A stretch of 64,000 nt of DNA from Apoda limacodes (lineage: Eukaryota; Arthropoda; Insecta; Lepidoptera; Limacodidae), in assembly GCA_946406115.1 (NCBI GenBank), contig OX291552.1, forward strand, positions 8,752,836 to 8,816,835, in the 5' to 3' direction. The notes beneath the pieces were generated by a model. The model was given only the letters and a program-made list of their open reading frames with translations, was not told the DNA's origin and did not search any database. Shown here piece after piece: positions 33,514 to 44,460 of this stretch (its first letter is position 1; each line of letters opens with the position of its first letter). The translations under genes and the position numbers were made by a program.

Positions 33514-35128
33514 CTATTCTCCCTCCAGCACTCTCTTTTTGTGCCAGGCAACGGCGAAACGCCTTAGTGCCCGGAAACCTTCCGTGCCGCTTACCAGGCC
33601 CGCGTAGCCAACCGGCCCGTGTCTGTCCAGTGTAACAGCACCCAGCATAGCCTTTCTTTCTTCCTCGTACAAGGGGCACTCCCACAAATCATGATCTCGT
33701 GTTTCAACTTCTGCTCCACATTGGCAGTCCTTTCTTTCTATCAGTCTCATGTCATTCAATCTTTTCCTAAAACATCCGTGACCTGTCAGAATTTGTGACA
33801 CCACGTAATCAGGTTCAACATAGTCCCCTTTCAGTCCCTCCCTGACATCTGGAAAGAAGGCAAACAGCTCTCTACCCTTGAGCCCACTTACCCACCGTTC
33901 CTGCCAGTCATTTATTACCTTCTCATTAATCGTTCTGTTCCTTGCATTTCTTTCGCTATTGTTTATTCCGTCCGTTTCCACAGTCCTACTGCCAGCTCGA
34001 ACAACCAGGGCAGGTCTTTGCGCTCTTATCAGCGCGCTACGAACCACGTGCAAATGGGCCCTATGGTACCACACTGCCGCTGCATACGTGATCGTTGGGA
34101 CAAATGTGCCCCTGTAGATCAGCTTAAGGGCCCTGTATTTGACTCCCCAAGATGTCGTTGATACCCTGGAGACCTTCCCAAAACACTTAGAGGCTCTTTC
34201 TCCCATCGACCTCGCGTGCAGTCCGAACGACTGGCGCGAATGCACCGTGACTCCCAGTAGCCTCGCGCTTGTGACGCTGGCGACAGACCTACCCTCCAGT
34301 CTGACGATCGGTGCCCTTTTAAAGGTCCCTTTAATGGACATGGTACATGTCTTGCTGGGAGAGAAGCCTAATTTGTTTCTCTCCCCCCAAGCCGCCACCA
34401 AATCCATTACGGTTTGTGCCTTTTGTTTTATCTACAGCCCGGAGTCGGCCTCTATCTTCGTCCGCGTAAGCCACCAGTGTACAGCCCTTCGGTGTCGGTA
34501 GCCGGAGTAGGTCGTCCATGAGTATGTTCCACAGTGTCGGTCCCAGCACTGATCCCTGCGGACACCCCATTATGGATACCTTTTATCCAACCTGGTTTCC
34601 CACAAATCGGCCCACCCTGCGATCCATAAAGTAGTTCCTAAGAATACGATATAGATACGCAGGGCAGCCAGCCTTCTTGGTCTTCACCAAAATTATGGGC
34701 CACCAGGCGTTATCGAAGGCCCCCGAAAAGTCCAGAAGGACCAGCTGCACATACTTGCTGGTCGTGGTTCTGGATGTGTTCAGCACTGAGCTGATCGCTG
34801 ATGTCGTTGACCGACCTCGCGTAAACCCGTGCTGACAGTCTGACTGTTTACCTGTCGCGCTACTCAGTCTAAGTGCTATAATCCGTTCTAATATCTTCCC
34901 AAATACTGACAGCAGTGTTAAGGGTCTATAGGCTTTTGGATCCCAGATTGGTTTGTCGTTACCTTTCGGTAGTACGACCAGTTGTCCAGCCTTCCAAATC
35001 TCTGGAAAAGTACCTTCTTCTATGCATTTCTCGTACATCATACACACTTCCTTTCTTGCAACTTTCCAAACTTCCTTTATTATTCTTGCCGTAATTCCAT
35101 CTATTCCTAGACTATTGTTCGGTAAGGA
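33514..35128 (-). pseudogene. B ORF2: reverse transcriptase and C-terminal finger
   Basis: RT blocks in order: NNSLGIDGITARIIKEVWK, KAYRPLTLLSVFGKILERI, LLDFSGAFDNAWWPIILVK, GCPQGSVLGPTLWNILMDD, then VAYADE where YADD is expected. About 13 bases are lost directly after YAD, which shifts the frame. The next frame (33,514-34,407) continues ERNKLGFSPSKTCTMSIKG to the C-terminal finger CQCGAEVETRDHDLWECPLY. A further break lies at about 34,575. Confidence 0.85.
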
Positions 35129-35136
35129 GCCTATAA

Positions 35137-36007
35137 TTAGCCTTCCATTTTCTCATGGATCTCATGCGCAGCGCGTGACACTTCGTCACATAGTCTTGTA
35201 GCATACGCATCAGCACTCCGTTCATCTTTCATGACTCCCATACTTTGCTGTACCACCGTTGCAAATCCAGTCCAGTCAGCCCCACGTGTCCTGTAGCGTA
35301 CTGGACCGACTGGGTTCCCTGTGTTTTCTGTCTCCTCTTGGCTTTTTGTGATGCTGAATGTGATCAGCTGGTGGTCGCTGCAGCTCACTCCTTCGTGCAC
35401 TCTCCAGTGACACAATCTGGTGCCTCTTGTGGTCAATGTAACGTCTATGTTTGACACTCCGCTAGGCCCACTGTATGTATAAGGTTGGTCTTGGTTGTTT
35501 TCAATGTATAGTCCGTGGCTCTGTATGAAGCATTCCATAGCGGAGCGTCTTTCTGTGGTCTCGTTACCTCTTTCAATATAATGTCGTTCTTCAGAGAACC
35601 ATAATGGAGAGTGCGTGTTGGAGTCAGTGCATATTTCGACTCTTCGGCCCTTCAGCGCGATCAGCACTCTGTCCAGGTGGTGTAGGTGTGGGTCAATTGT
35701 CTGGTTGAATTTAAAATAGCAGGATATGATATAAACGTCTACGCCGGAACCTGTAACGTGTGCACACGCGCAGTAGCGGTTACTCAGTTTCGGCAGTAGT
35801 GTGCTATCAAAAATTCCAGTTGTGTATATGCCTGCCAGGGCCCCGCGGTGTGCCTGAATAAGCGGGATCTCTGTCCTTGCGTGTAGTTCCTGTATGGCCA
35901 CGATGTGTATGCCCATCCCGTCCATCATCCGTGGCCATGCATGATCCTTGTAGGTTAAGTTGACCCAGAGTTACGGTGGGCCTCCTCTTGTTAGCCGCGT
36001 TAACCAT
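35137..36007 (-). pseudogene. B ORF2: endonuclease, duplication unit 1
   Basis: MVNAANKRRPTVTLGQLNLQ starts at 36,007 (start overlaps the ORF1 stop). A frame break just after GSCMAT leads into GMGIHIVAIQELHARTE, HLHHLDRVLIALKGRRVEI, CTDSNTHSPLWFSEER, GPSGVSNIDVTLTTRGT and CSDHQLITFS. The break is shared with unit 2, so it predates the duplication. Unit 1 also lacks 67 bp at about 35,150 relative to unit 2 (36,976-37,045). Confidence 0.8.
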
Positions 36008-36705
36008 AGTTGGTCATGTAGGCCAGCCTTTGTTCTGCGTGCATGCGCGCTGGGCAGTCCTTTGCCACCGTTTTGTGCGCGAGTGATGCTGCGATCTTGC
36101 CGAATCGCTTGCACGTGGCACAGCAAGCGATATCCTTAGTGCAGCTGTGTCCCTGGTCTCCGCATTTGGCACAGGTCGGCTGGCTGTCTCTGCACAGTCT
36201 CTCAGAGTGGCCGTACATTTGGCACGTTGGACAACATATCAACGGACTACGTTCCTCCGTGTGAATGCGGTCCCAGTCAATGTAAATGTTTTCCTTGTAT
36301 AGGAGGACTTTTCTGTGTTCAGGGCTTACCTCCATGACGTATGTTACCTCGTCGTTGCCTCTCCTTTGTCTTTTGCAGACAAGTCTGCACTCCTGTCTAA
36401 CTCTTTCTAGGGTCCACCCTTCGTCATTCCACATATTCTGCGCAAACAAGTCATTGGCGACGAGGGCATAGCCTCTATCCTTTTGAAGTTTCTAAAGGCG
36501 ATCAAGGGTCTTCGCCTACGTTGCTCGGTTACTCTCAGCCCGGCCTGTTTAATCTCCGGGGCGTCTTACAGTTTTTGAGCGGTTTCTGCCGTCGTTGTTT
36601 GCAGCTCAATTCCCGCGTTTCCAATTTTTTTTGAGTCTGTGAACTTGGACGTTCAACTTGGTGGGGTCTAGTGATGATTTAAGGACCGTTTTTGTTTGTT
36701 TCGCC
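36000..36705 (-). pseudogene. B ORF1 C-terminal part, duplication unit 1
   Basis: The frame 36,000-36,449 reads MFAQNMWNDEGWTLERVRQE down to three knuckles: CCPTCQMYGHSERLCRDS, CAKCGDQGHSCTKDIAC and CATCKRFGKIAASLAHK. It ends YMTNYG with TAA overlapping the ORF2 ATG. N-terminal ORF1 is absent in this unit because the duplication border falls at 36,706. Confidence 0.85.
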
Positions 36706-37895
36706 GTTCTAATATCTTCCCAAATACTGACAGCAGTGTTAAGGGTCTATAGGCTTTTGGATCCCAGATTGGTTTGTCGTTACCTTTCGGTAGTACGACC
36801 AGTTGTCCAGCCTTCCAAATCTCTGGAAAAGTACCTTCTTCTATGCATTTCTCGTACATCATACACACTTCCTTTCTTGCAACTTTCCAAACTTCCTTTA
36901 TTATTCTTGCCGTAATTCCATCTATTCCTAGACTATTGTTCGGTAAGGAGCCTTTAATTAGCCTTCCATTTTCCTTACGCAATCGATCCAGTTTATCATT
37001 CCACCAGTCATACCTCTGCTTACTTTCAGTTTTACGTGGCCCAAGAATCTCATGCGCAGCGCGTGACACTTCGTCACATAGTCTTGTGGCATACGCATCA
37101 GCACTCCGTTCATCTTTCATGACTCCCATTCTTTGCTGTACCACCGTTGCAAATCCAGTCCAGTCAGCCCCACGTGTCCTGTAGCGTACCGGACCGACTG
37201 GGTTCCCTGTGTTTTCTGTCTCCTCTTGGCTTTTTGTGATGCTGAATGTGATCAGCTGGTGGTCGCTGCAGCTCACTCCTTCGTGCACTCTCCAGTGACA
37301 CAATCTGGTGCCTCTTGTGGTCAATGTAACGTCTATGTTTGACACTCCGCTAGGCCCACTGTATGTATAAGGTTGGACTTGGTTGTTTTCAATGTATAGT
37401 CCGTGGCTCTGTATGAAGCATTACATAGCGGAGCGTCTTTCTGTGGTCTCGTTACCTCTTTCAATATAATGTCGTTCTTCAGAGAACCATAATGGAGAGT
37501 GCGTGTTGGAGTCAGTGCATATTTCGACTCTTCGGCCCTTCAGCGCGATCAGCACTCTGTCCAGGTGGTGTAGGTGTGGGTCAATTGTCTGGTTGAATTT
37601 AAAATAGCAGGATATGATATAAACGTCTACGCCGGAACCTGTAACGTGTGCACACGCGCAGTAGCGGTTACTCAGTTTCGGCAGTAGTGTGCTATCAAAA
37701 ATTCCAGTTGTGTATATGCCTGCCAGGGCCCCGCGGTGTGCCTGAATAAGCGGGATCTCTGTCCTTGCGTGTAGTTCCTGTATGGCCACGATGTGTATGC
37801 CCATCCCGTCCATCATCCGTGGCCATGCATGATCCTTGTAGGTTAAGTTGACCCAGAGTTACGGTGGGCCTCCTCTTGTTAGCCGCGTTAACCAT
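36706..37895 (-). pseudogene. B ORF2 N-terminal part, duplication unit 2
   Basis: Second copy of EN plus the start of RT, ending in FGKILERRNKQ, where the RT frame runs into the ORF1 of unit 1. It keeps the 67-bp stretch (WWNDKLDRLRKENGRLIKG) that unit 1 lost. A stop replaces the codon after RRSAM at about 37,421. Confidence 0.8.
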
Positions 37896-39282
37896 AGTTG
37901 GTCATGTAGGCCAGCCTTTGTTCTGCGTGCATGCGCGCTGGGCAGTCCTTTGCCACCGTTTTGTGCGCGAGTGATGCTGCGATCTTGCCGAATCGCTTGC
38001 ACGTGGCACAGCAAGCGATATCCTTAGTGCAGCTGTGTCCCTGGTCTCCGCATTTGGCACAGGTCGGCTGGCTGTCTCTGCACAGTCTCTCAGAGTGGCC
38101 GTACATTTGGCACGTTGGACAACATATCAACGGACTACGTTCCTCCGTGTGAATGCGGTCCCAGTCAATGTAAATGTTTTCCTTGTATAGGAGGACTTTT
38201 CTGTGTTCAGGGCTTACCTCCATGACGTATGTTACCTCGTCGTTGCCTCTCCTTTGTCTTTTGTAGACAAGTCTGCACTCCTGTCTACCTCTTTCTAGGG
38301 TCCACCCTTCGTCATTCCACATATTCTGCGCAAACAAGTCATTGGCGACGAGGGCATAGCCTCTATCCTTTTGAAGTTTCTAAAGGCGATCAAGGGTCTG
38401 CGCCTACGTTGCTCGGTTACTCTCAGCCCGGCCTGTTTAATCTCCGGGGCGTCTTTCAGTTTTTGAGCGGTTTCTGCCGTCGTTGTTTGCAGCACAATTC
38501 CCGCGTTTCCAATTTTTTTTGAGTCTGTGAACTTGGACGTTCAACTTGGTGGGGTCTAGTGATGATTTAAGGACCGTTTTTGTTTGTTCCGCCGTTGTGA
38601 TATCTTTGTTTTGTTCAGCTGGGAAGACGGCCAACGTTGGTCCACTGATGTCCTGTATGGGCTTGGGCGGTTGACCTTTGCCCAGTTTCAGTGCCGCGGA
38701 GTAGGTAGCTGATTGCTGCTTGGCGCTATATGTCGGTGCGCTTTGTTGGTCCTGGGTTTTTATTTTAGTTTCCAAATCCTTGATTTTGCTCACTTGTTTA
38801 TAACATCGGTCTTCCATATCGGCCAAACACAGACTTAGGTGTCCTGCAAGTGCAATTATGTCTTGTCCATGTACGTTCACTAGTCTTATATCAGTCTTGT
38901 TAAGTTTTGATGTGTCACCAGTCGTTATGTCCGATATGCTTCGTACAGCTCTGTGGACTAGGTCAAGCATATGTCTTTTGGTCAGTTTGTCCATGTTCTT
39001 TGACTTTGGGTCTTCCTCTTCTACTTCCGAAGTTGTCGGAGTTAATACCGAAGTTATGGTCCCAGTTAGTAATCCACCTATTTGAGGGTCTGTTTTCCCT
39101 TTGTTTGAGTGTCCACTGCGCTTCCTAATGTTTCCCGCTGTCCCTGGTGATTCTCTGGTACGTTTTGGGGCCGTTGCAGCAGCCGCTGGCTGCTCACTTG
39201 GTCCTAGAGTATCATCACGCAGACCGCCTAAAGGAGGGGTCCGTTGGATGGACTTGCGTGTCCTAAACGGGGGGTCGCTCAT
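37888..39282 (-). pseudogene. B ORF1 (full-length copy, duplication unit 2 plus N-terminus)
   Basis: Starts MSDPPFRTRKSIQRTPPLGG at 39,282 (an ATG three codons upstream is also possible), followed by a basic Pro/Thr-rich region, DIIALAGHLSLCLADMEDRC and a coiled-coil-like KIKDLETKIKTQDQQ, then VFPAEQNKDITTAEQTK and KLNVQVHRLKK. One or more frame breaks at 38,340-38,480 separate this from the knuckle frame 37,888-38,337. The N-terminal signature M(S/A)D..R.R.S..RTPP is shared with families A and F. Confidence 0.8.
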
Positions 39283-39420
39283 TATTTGCACACCGTTCTA
39301 GTAATGGCGATATACAAATAAAGTAAAAATTTTTTAAGTCCGTTCACCGTTCTCGTAATGGTAGTATGCAAATGAAATATTTTTATAAGTCCACTACACC
39401 GTTCTAGTACATTTGTGTGA
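39283..39420 (-). repeat. B 5'UTR remnant with three CACCGTTCT(A/C)GTA units
   Basis: CACCGTTCTAGTAATGG, CACCGTTCTCGTAATGG and CACCGTTCTAGTAC are spaced about 50-60 bp apart on the plus strand at 39,291-39,417. Related units occur in the A2 5'UTR but on the opposite strand relative to the element. Confidence 0.6.
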
Positions 39421-39598
39421 CCTTCGGCTAATTTGACTCCGTTGACGATATTACGTGGAGGGCGTAAGCGGCCGCTAGCTGCCTGGTATGCTTGGCCCCA
39501 GGGGTCGTCGTTGCCTGAGTCGGCCACTTTGCGGTAGTATGCGAGCTCTGTGTCCTTCATTGCATGCTTGTATGTTTGGCGCTTGTGGTTAGAGACAA
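39421..39598 (-). pseudogene. Family D scrap between B and A1
   Basis: About 178 bp matching 45,735-45,906 of D1 (GCGTAAGCGGCCGCTAGCTG; GGTCGTCGTTGCCTGAGTCG), coding the EN-RT linker (LAYYRKVADSGNDDPWGQAY). It is cut on the right exactly where the A1 3' end begins and on the left where B begins. Confidence 0.75.
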
Positions 39599-40090
39599 TC
39601 CCTCCACCAACCCATGGCCCTTCCGACTTCATGTCATACGGGCCGAAATCTTGGGAGTTACACCGGGTACATGCGATGGCTCTTTCCCCACGGTGTAAGA
39701 TCCTTCGCTCCCTACAAATTCTAATCTTTCCGTCCCTTTTTATTTATATATTTATATTTATGTACATTATCCCTTATTAGGGTAGGACAACACGTTACGC
39801 CTGCGGTGCTGGGCAGCTCCTTGTCATCACTTGATGCAGTCAGTAGCTCGTGTTTTAATTTTATTTTATTTTCTACTACTATCTAGACTTTTCATTCGTT
39901 ATTATTCAATGTCATTATTATTATTATATTAATTTATTTATTCATTATAAATGTCAATTCCATAAGATTATCAATGTCAATATCATAGAATTTCAAAGTC
40001 AATATCATTTTTATATGTCAATATTTATTAATTATAAAAGGATTGTATTGTCATTATCATTTATTTGTATGTCAATCATTATTATTATTA

Positions 40091-42190
40091 TTAAATTCCT
40101 CCTCCTCCTCCTTTCCTTATGCTGTGCCACTTGCGGGCAAATTCACGCAGCCTCCCGAAGTTCGCCCGTGAAGATACGAGATCCCCGTAGTACACTGGGC
40201 CTAGCTCGGTAAGTTCCAGGTTTTTCATCATTCTCTTACGCAGCACTTTGTAAAGGGGACAGACCCACAACACATGGTGCAGGTCCTCCTCCTCCATACC
40301 ACATTCACACATACTACTCTCATTCAGTCTCATCTCATACAAACGTCGCCGAAAACAACCATGTCCCGTCAGGAGCCGAAAAGTCCGGGAAAAAGCGATG
40401 CAGTTCCCTACCGTTCGTCGGTTCCGTACACCTCTTCTGCCAGTCGTCCAGGATGCTTTCCCAGACGCACCGCCGTCTTCTCTCGGACTCTTTCCTGTCG
40501 GAGCCAATTTTCGCGTGTGCGAATTTCCCTGCATAGCTCACCTCCATATCGGCTGGGAGCACCCCTGCCAGGACTGGGAGGGCGTCAGTACTATTGGACC
40601 GGTACGCCTTGGTTAGCAAAATTAGAGCCGGTCTCTGCGCCCGCAACAGAGTGCTGCGGACCACGTGAAAGATAGTGCGCGCGTGGCAGATGGCCGCCGC
40701 GGAGGTGACAGTCGCGACGAACGTGCCCTTATAAAGGACCTTGAGTGCACGATATTTGATGCCCCAGGACGATGCTGAGACCCGGGACATCTTACCGAAG
40801 CACTTCATTGCGCGTTCACCGATTGCGCTCGCGTGTTGCCCGAAGGATAGGCCCGCATCGACCACCACTCACTAATAGACTTTAGCGTATCATCGGCCGC
40901 GCGTTCGATTCCTGCTCTCGAGCTAGACTCGATAACAACCGTCACGTCGTCAGCGTACGCCACAAGGGATACGCCTACTGGGAGAGGCAGCCGCAGCAGA
41001 TCATCCATCAGGAGGTTCCAGAGGGAAGGGCGACGAGTGAAATAGTCCGCCAGCATATGATATATGTAAGACGGGCAACCCCCCCTCTTTGCCTTGAGCA
41101 GAATCATGGGCCACCAGGCGTTGTCGAAGGCCCCCGAGGTGTCAAGCAGGACAAGTTGCACGTACCTATTCTCAGAGTCGTATGCCGCATGCAGGATCGA
41201 TTGAAGGGCGCTCACTGTTGACCTTCCTGGGGTGAAGCCATGCTGGGACTCGCAGATGTTGGAAGCGATTTGTGGAGCACACTTGAGAATTACGCGTTCC
41301 AGAATCTTACCGAGAGTAGAGAGAAGGGTTATTGGGCGTCACGCCTTCGGGTCGGTGAGTGGCTTATCATTGTTTTTGGGCAGAACTAGAAGGCGTCCGT
41401 CTTTCCAGATTTCCGGGAATATTCCCTCCTCTACACACTTGCTGTATATGCTGGTAAATTCCACTGGTGCGGCTGCCCACATGTGCTTCATGATTTTCCC
41501 GGTTATGCCGTCGATGCCTGGTGCCGTGTTCGGCAGAGAGTTAATGATCCGGCCAAGCACCTCACGGGACAGAGGAGGCACAGCTCGTGTTGACGGGATG
41601 CAAGCGGCCGTGAGTCGGGACTAGGCGGTGGTAGGGAGTCTCTGTCAGGGTTGTCGTCCGCGCACAGAGAGTGGACGATGTTGTGCATGGCCTCCTGCAC
41701 CCCACCTGGGTGCCCCTGAGTGCATTCTACGCCATTGACGATGTTTGCAGGCGGTCTGAAGCGACCGCTGGCAGCCCGGTATGCCAAGCCCCAGGGGTCA
41801 CTGTTTCCAGATTCAGCCATTTTTTGGAAATAAGCGAGCTCCGTCTCCTCCATTAGGCGCCTATATTCCGTTCTTGCATCCTGAAATTCTTTTTTTGCAT
41901 CTTCTGCCATCCTACTACCGGATCTCCGGAGTTTCTGCCATGCCCTTCTTTTCTTACACTGGTCCTTACGCATTCTGTCTAGCGCTGGGTTCCACCATTC
42001 GTAGCCCTTTGGCCGCGCTTTCCCTTTCGTTCCTAGAGTTTCCCGTGCAGTCCGAGTTATTACATCCGTAAACTGTCGCGCTGCTGCGGCCGCGGGCTTG
42101 TCCATCCGTACATTACCCATTCTTGCATGGATCGTAGCCTCAAAGCGGGCCCAGTCCACCCCGCGGTCGCGAAACGCCACGGGCTCCTCG
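40091..42190 (-). pseudogene. A1 ORF2 remnant: end of EN, RT, C-terminal finger
   Basis: From MAFRDRGVDWARFEATIHAR (42,180) through PKGYEWWNPALDRMRKDQCK, GIDGITGKIMKHMW, LLDTSGAFDNAWWPMILLKA and VAYADDVTVVIESSS to the finger CECGMEEEDLHHVLWVCPLY. YADD is present, but about 85 bp carrying the GCPQGS block is missing at 41,037, plus about 150 bp at 40,870 and about 40 bp at 40,380. Frames break at each deletion. Confidence 0.8.
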
Positions 42191-43459
42191 TCTGGTCATA
42201 TTTACGCTGCGCTGCTCAGCGTGAATGCGTGCTGGGCACGACTTGCTGGCGGTGCGGTGGGTTTGTGCGTCCTTCCTTCCGAATCTGCTGCAGGTTGCGC
42301 AAGTTGCAGTGAGGGATTTGCATTCCTCTTCACGATGGCTACTGCCGCCGCATTTGCCGCATGTGGGTTCCTGGGCACGACAAAACTTCTCCGGGTGCCC
42401 GTATAGCTGGCATTTGCGACAGCACGTGACGTTGACGTAGTCGCAGCATTCCACGTAATCCCATCCTACGTAGACATGTTCCAGCCCTGTTAGGGTCCTC
42501 CGGAGGGCCGGTGAGCACTCCAAGACGACCGCAGTTTGTTTTCCGCGCTAATTTTTTAAGGCGATCCTTGATTGCTGCCCGATTGTTTCCTTCGTCCATT
42601 TACCGCTGCCTTCTAGGTTTTGCTCGTGGAGGCCTATCACGATTTGCTCATATGTAAGGTCACACTCAAATCCGCTTAGGCACACAAGAGGCCAACGCTG
42701 TTTAGGCTCTACCACCCTTAGAGTGGGTGGGGCAGCCTTCTTCAGCCTTTCTGCCTGTTCCGTGGACTGAGTCTGGACAACAACTCCAGCGTTGCCCACC
42801 TTCCTTACTCTGTCCACCTGAATACCAATTGCTGTAGGGTTTATGGCCCTCTTTAACTCCTTCTTGGTTTCCTCTGCTGTTTTTAAAGTTTCCTGCTGAT
42901 CCTCTACTGGGTAAAAGGCCAGCACGGGGCCGACCTTACTGGTCACGGGGATATGTTCCGTGTTTTTCGGGGCCTTAGCGCTGCAGCATAGCTGACTGGG
43001 CGGGTGGCCTCGGGGGCGAGTGGGGCCGTGGAGCTGCCTGCAGATGCTGATGCGCTCTCCAAATATGCGATCCGCTGAGTCGCACATTTCAGCTCAATCT
43101 GGCTGATTTTAAGCTCGCTTTCAGCCAGGCGCAGGTTAAGAGCAGCTACTACGGCAAGAACTTTCTGCCCGTACGCACCAATGTCACGGATTTCGGATTT
43201 GTTTAGCTTGCTCGAGACTCCCGTAGCACTGGTCATGATGCCGTCAATTGAGTCCTTTTCCAGCTGAGCAACTCCATGCGGGACTCATTAAGGAGGGCGC
43301 TCTCCACCTGGACTTCTCTAGGGACGGTAGGGTGCGCTTTTCTCGTGCTGGCGCTGAGCCAGTCGGGGGGTCCTTGAAGTCCTGCACGATGGCCCCTGGG
43401 GGGGGGGGGGTACGCGCTAGCGACGTCCTAGGACGAAAGCCAACTTCATCGTCTGCCAT
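42191..43459 (-). pseudogene. A1 ORF1 remnant
   Basis: Starts MADDEVGFRPRTSLARTPPP at 43,459 and includes a 13-C homopolymer (plus strand G-run 43,398-43,410). Middle part: LNLRLAESELKISQIELK coiled coil, VDRVRKVGNAGVVVQTQ. Knuckles: CCRKCQLYGHPEKFCRAQ, CGKCGGSSHREEECKS and CATCSRFGRKDAQTH. It fuses at NMT directly to the end of EN (RGARGVSRPRGG in another frame), so the ORF2 start is lost. Several breaks, including about 170 bp lost near 43,310. Confidence 0.8.
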
Positions 43460-43572
43460 TATAAAATAGTCTTTGGCAATATGGGTATTACAATACGAAT
43501 AACTAACAGATACAAATAGAAATAAAAATTAAAATTAGAGTCACGTACACACAGGGAATATATACTTAAAAG

Positions 43573-44460
43573 TTAGAGTCTATAACGAGAACAGAACATT
43601 ACACAGGTTGCTAAGGTAAGCACACAAAATATAATCAGCGTTATGTCATCAGCGTACGCCACTAGTGTGCAGCCGTTCGGGCTGGGAAGTTGGAGGAGGT
43701 CATCCAGAAGTACGTTCCACAGTAAAGGTCCCAGCACTGATCCTTGAGGACACCCCATTGTGGAGTCCTTCCATCCTACCCGGCCGCCAACGAACAGTCC
43801 GACCTTACGGTTTCTGAAGTAGTCCACCAACATTTTATAAATGTTCGGTGGGCAGTTTCCCCGTTTGGCTTTAACCAAGATCATTGGCCACCAGGCGTTA
43901 TCGAAGGCGCCCGTGATGTCCAGAAAGACCAGCTGCACGTACTTGATCTGCGTTGTCCTCCGTACGTCCAAAATGGCGGTGAGTGCGGTTATGGTTGATT
44001 TCCCTTTGGTCAAGCCGTGCTGCGCCCCTGAGAACTGCTCTGTTGTGGGTTTGAGCCGGTTGGCGATTAATCGCCCAAGTATTTTGCCGAGTACTGACAG
44101 AAGCGTTAGGGGTCTGAAGGCTTTAGGTAGCACTACTAATTTTCCCTCCTTCCTTACATCAGGAAAAATTCCCTCTTCCAAACATTTTTCATACATCATA
44201 CAAAGTTCCTTTCCAACAACCTTCCATGCTTCTCGTACGATCCTTGCGTTCAGTCGCTCATTGAAGCACCCGTGCCCCGTTAGCATCTGGGACAAAACGT
44301 AATCAGTCTCAACCCAGCCCGAGGATAGCCGATCCGCAACACTAGGCCAAAACCCATACAACTCCCTTCCGTCGGTCGATGACTCCCATCTATCCTGCCA
44401 CTGGGCGATGATCTCCGCCCGGACGTCGCGTTTAAGTTTTCTACGCTCATTGCTCGCCAA
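43573..44460 (-). pseudogene. D1-K-A1 chimeric ORF, 295 codons
   Basis: The first 71 or so codons are the D1 ORF2 C-terminal region (ERRKLKRDVRAEIIAQWQDR; QMLTGHGCFNERLNA). It then runs in frame into K from the RT start through YADD (codon about 275), and ends 15-20 codons later inside what was the A1 5'UTR (FCVLTLATCVMFCSRYRL). Two independent joins kept the frame open. It is an accident of the array, but it is a long intact RT-core frame. Confidence 0.65.
43641..44248 (-). pseudogene. RT fragment K (B-like, between A1 and D1)
   Basis: A fragment from ARIVREAWKVVGKELCMMYE through LLDITGAFDNAWW-like motif A, GCPQGSVLGPLLWNVLLDDL to VAYADDITLII, with uninterrupted frame but lacking GND-DPKAY residues found in B. 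It is closest to family B/F but distinct. Both ends are fused in coding sequence: upstream to D1 ORF2, downstream to the A1 5'UTR. Confidence 0.75.

Larger units (their letters stand above)
34885..38593. repeat. 1.8-kb tandem duplication inside element B
   Basis: Unit 1 is 34,885-36,705 (1,821 bp) and unit 2 is 36,706-38,593 (1,888 bp). By eye they differ by about a dozen substitutions and one 67-bp indel. The breakpoint reads ...TTTGTTTCGCCGTTCTAATATC, where CCGTT is common to the two parent sites (34,882-34,886 and 38,592-38,596), consistent with a short-homology join. Confidence 0.9.
33313..39420 (-). mobile_element. R1-clade element B (family B) with internal tandem duplication
   Basis: The most complete B copy: 3'UTR 33,313-33,513, RT, EN, ORF1 and a short 5'UTR (39,283-39,420). 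About 1.8 kb covering RT start, EN and most of ORF1 occurs twice (34,885-36,705 and 36,706-38,593), so the element is 6.1 kb instead of an expected 4.2 kb or so. The 3' terminus on the element strand reads AAATTGTCCCTAAC, without poly(A). Its 3' side abuts C1 inside a knuckle; its 5' side abuts a D-family scrap. Confidence 0.85.
39599..43640 (-). mobile_element. R1-clade element A1 (family A, multiply deleted)
   Basis: 3'UTR 39,599-40,090 with ATT-rich microsatellites, ORF2 40,091-42,190, ORF1 42,191-43,459, partial 5'UTR to about 43,640. Compared with A2 it lacks about 730 bp across the ORF1/EN border (junction near 42,195) and several 80-170 bp pieces of RT, ORF2 C-terminus and ORF1. In turn A1 keeps about 130 bp (around 41,480-41,610) that A2 lost. 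It is joined to RT fragment K at 43,640 through its 5'UTR. Confidence 0.85.

Noticed and set aside
39599..44250. A1 as a simple insertion into one D-family element
   Set aside because: Flanks do not match: left is the D linker region, right is a B-like RT core, so more than one rearrangement is needed.
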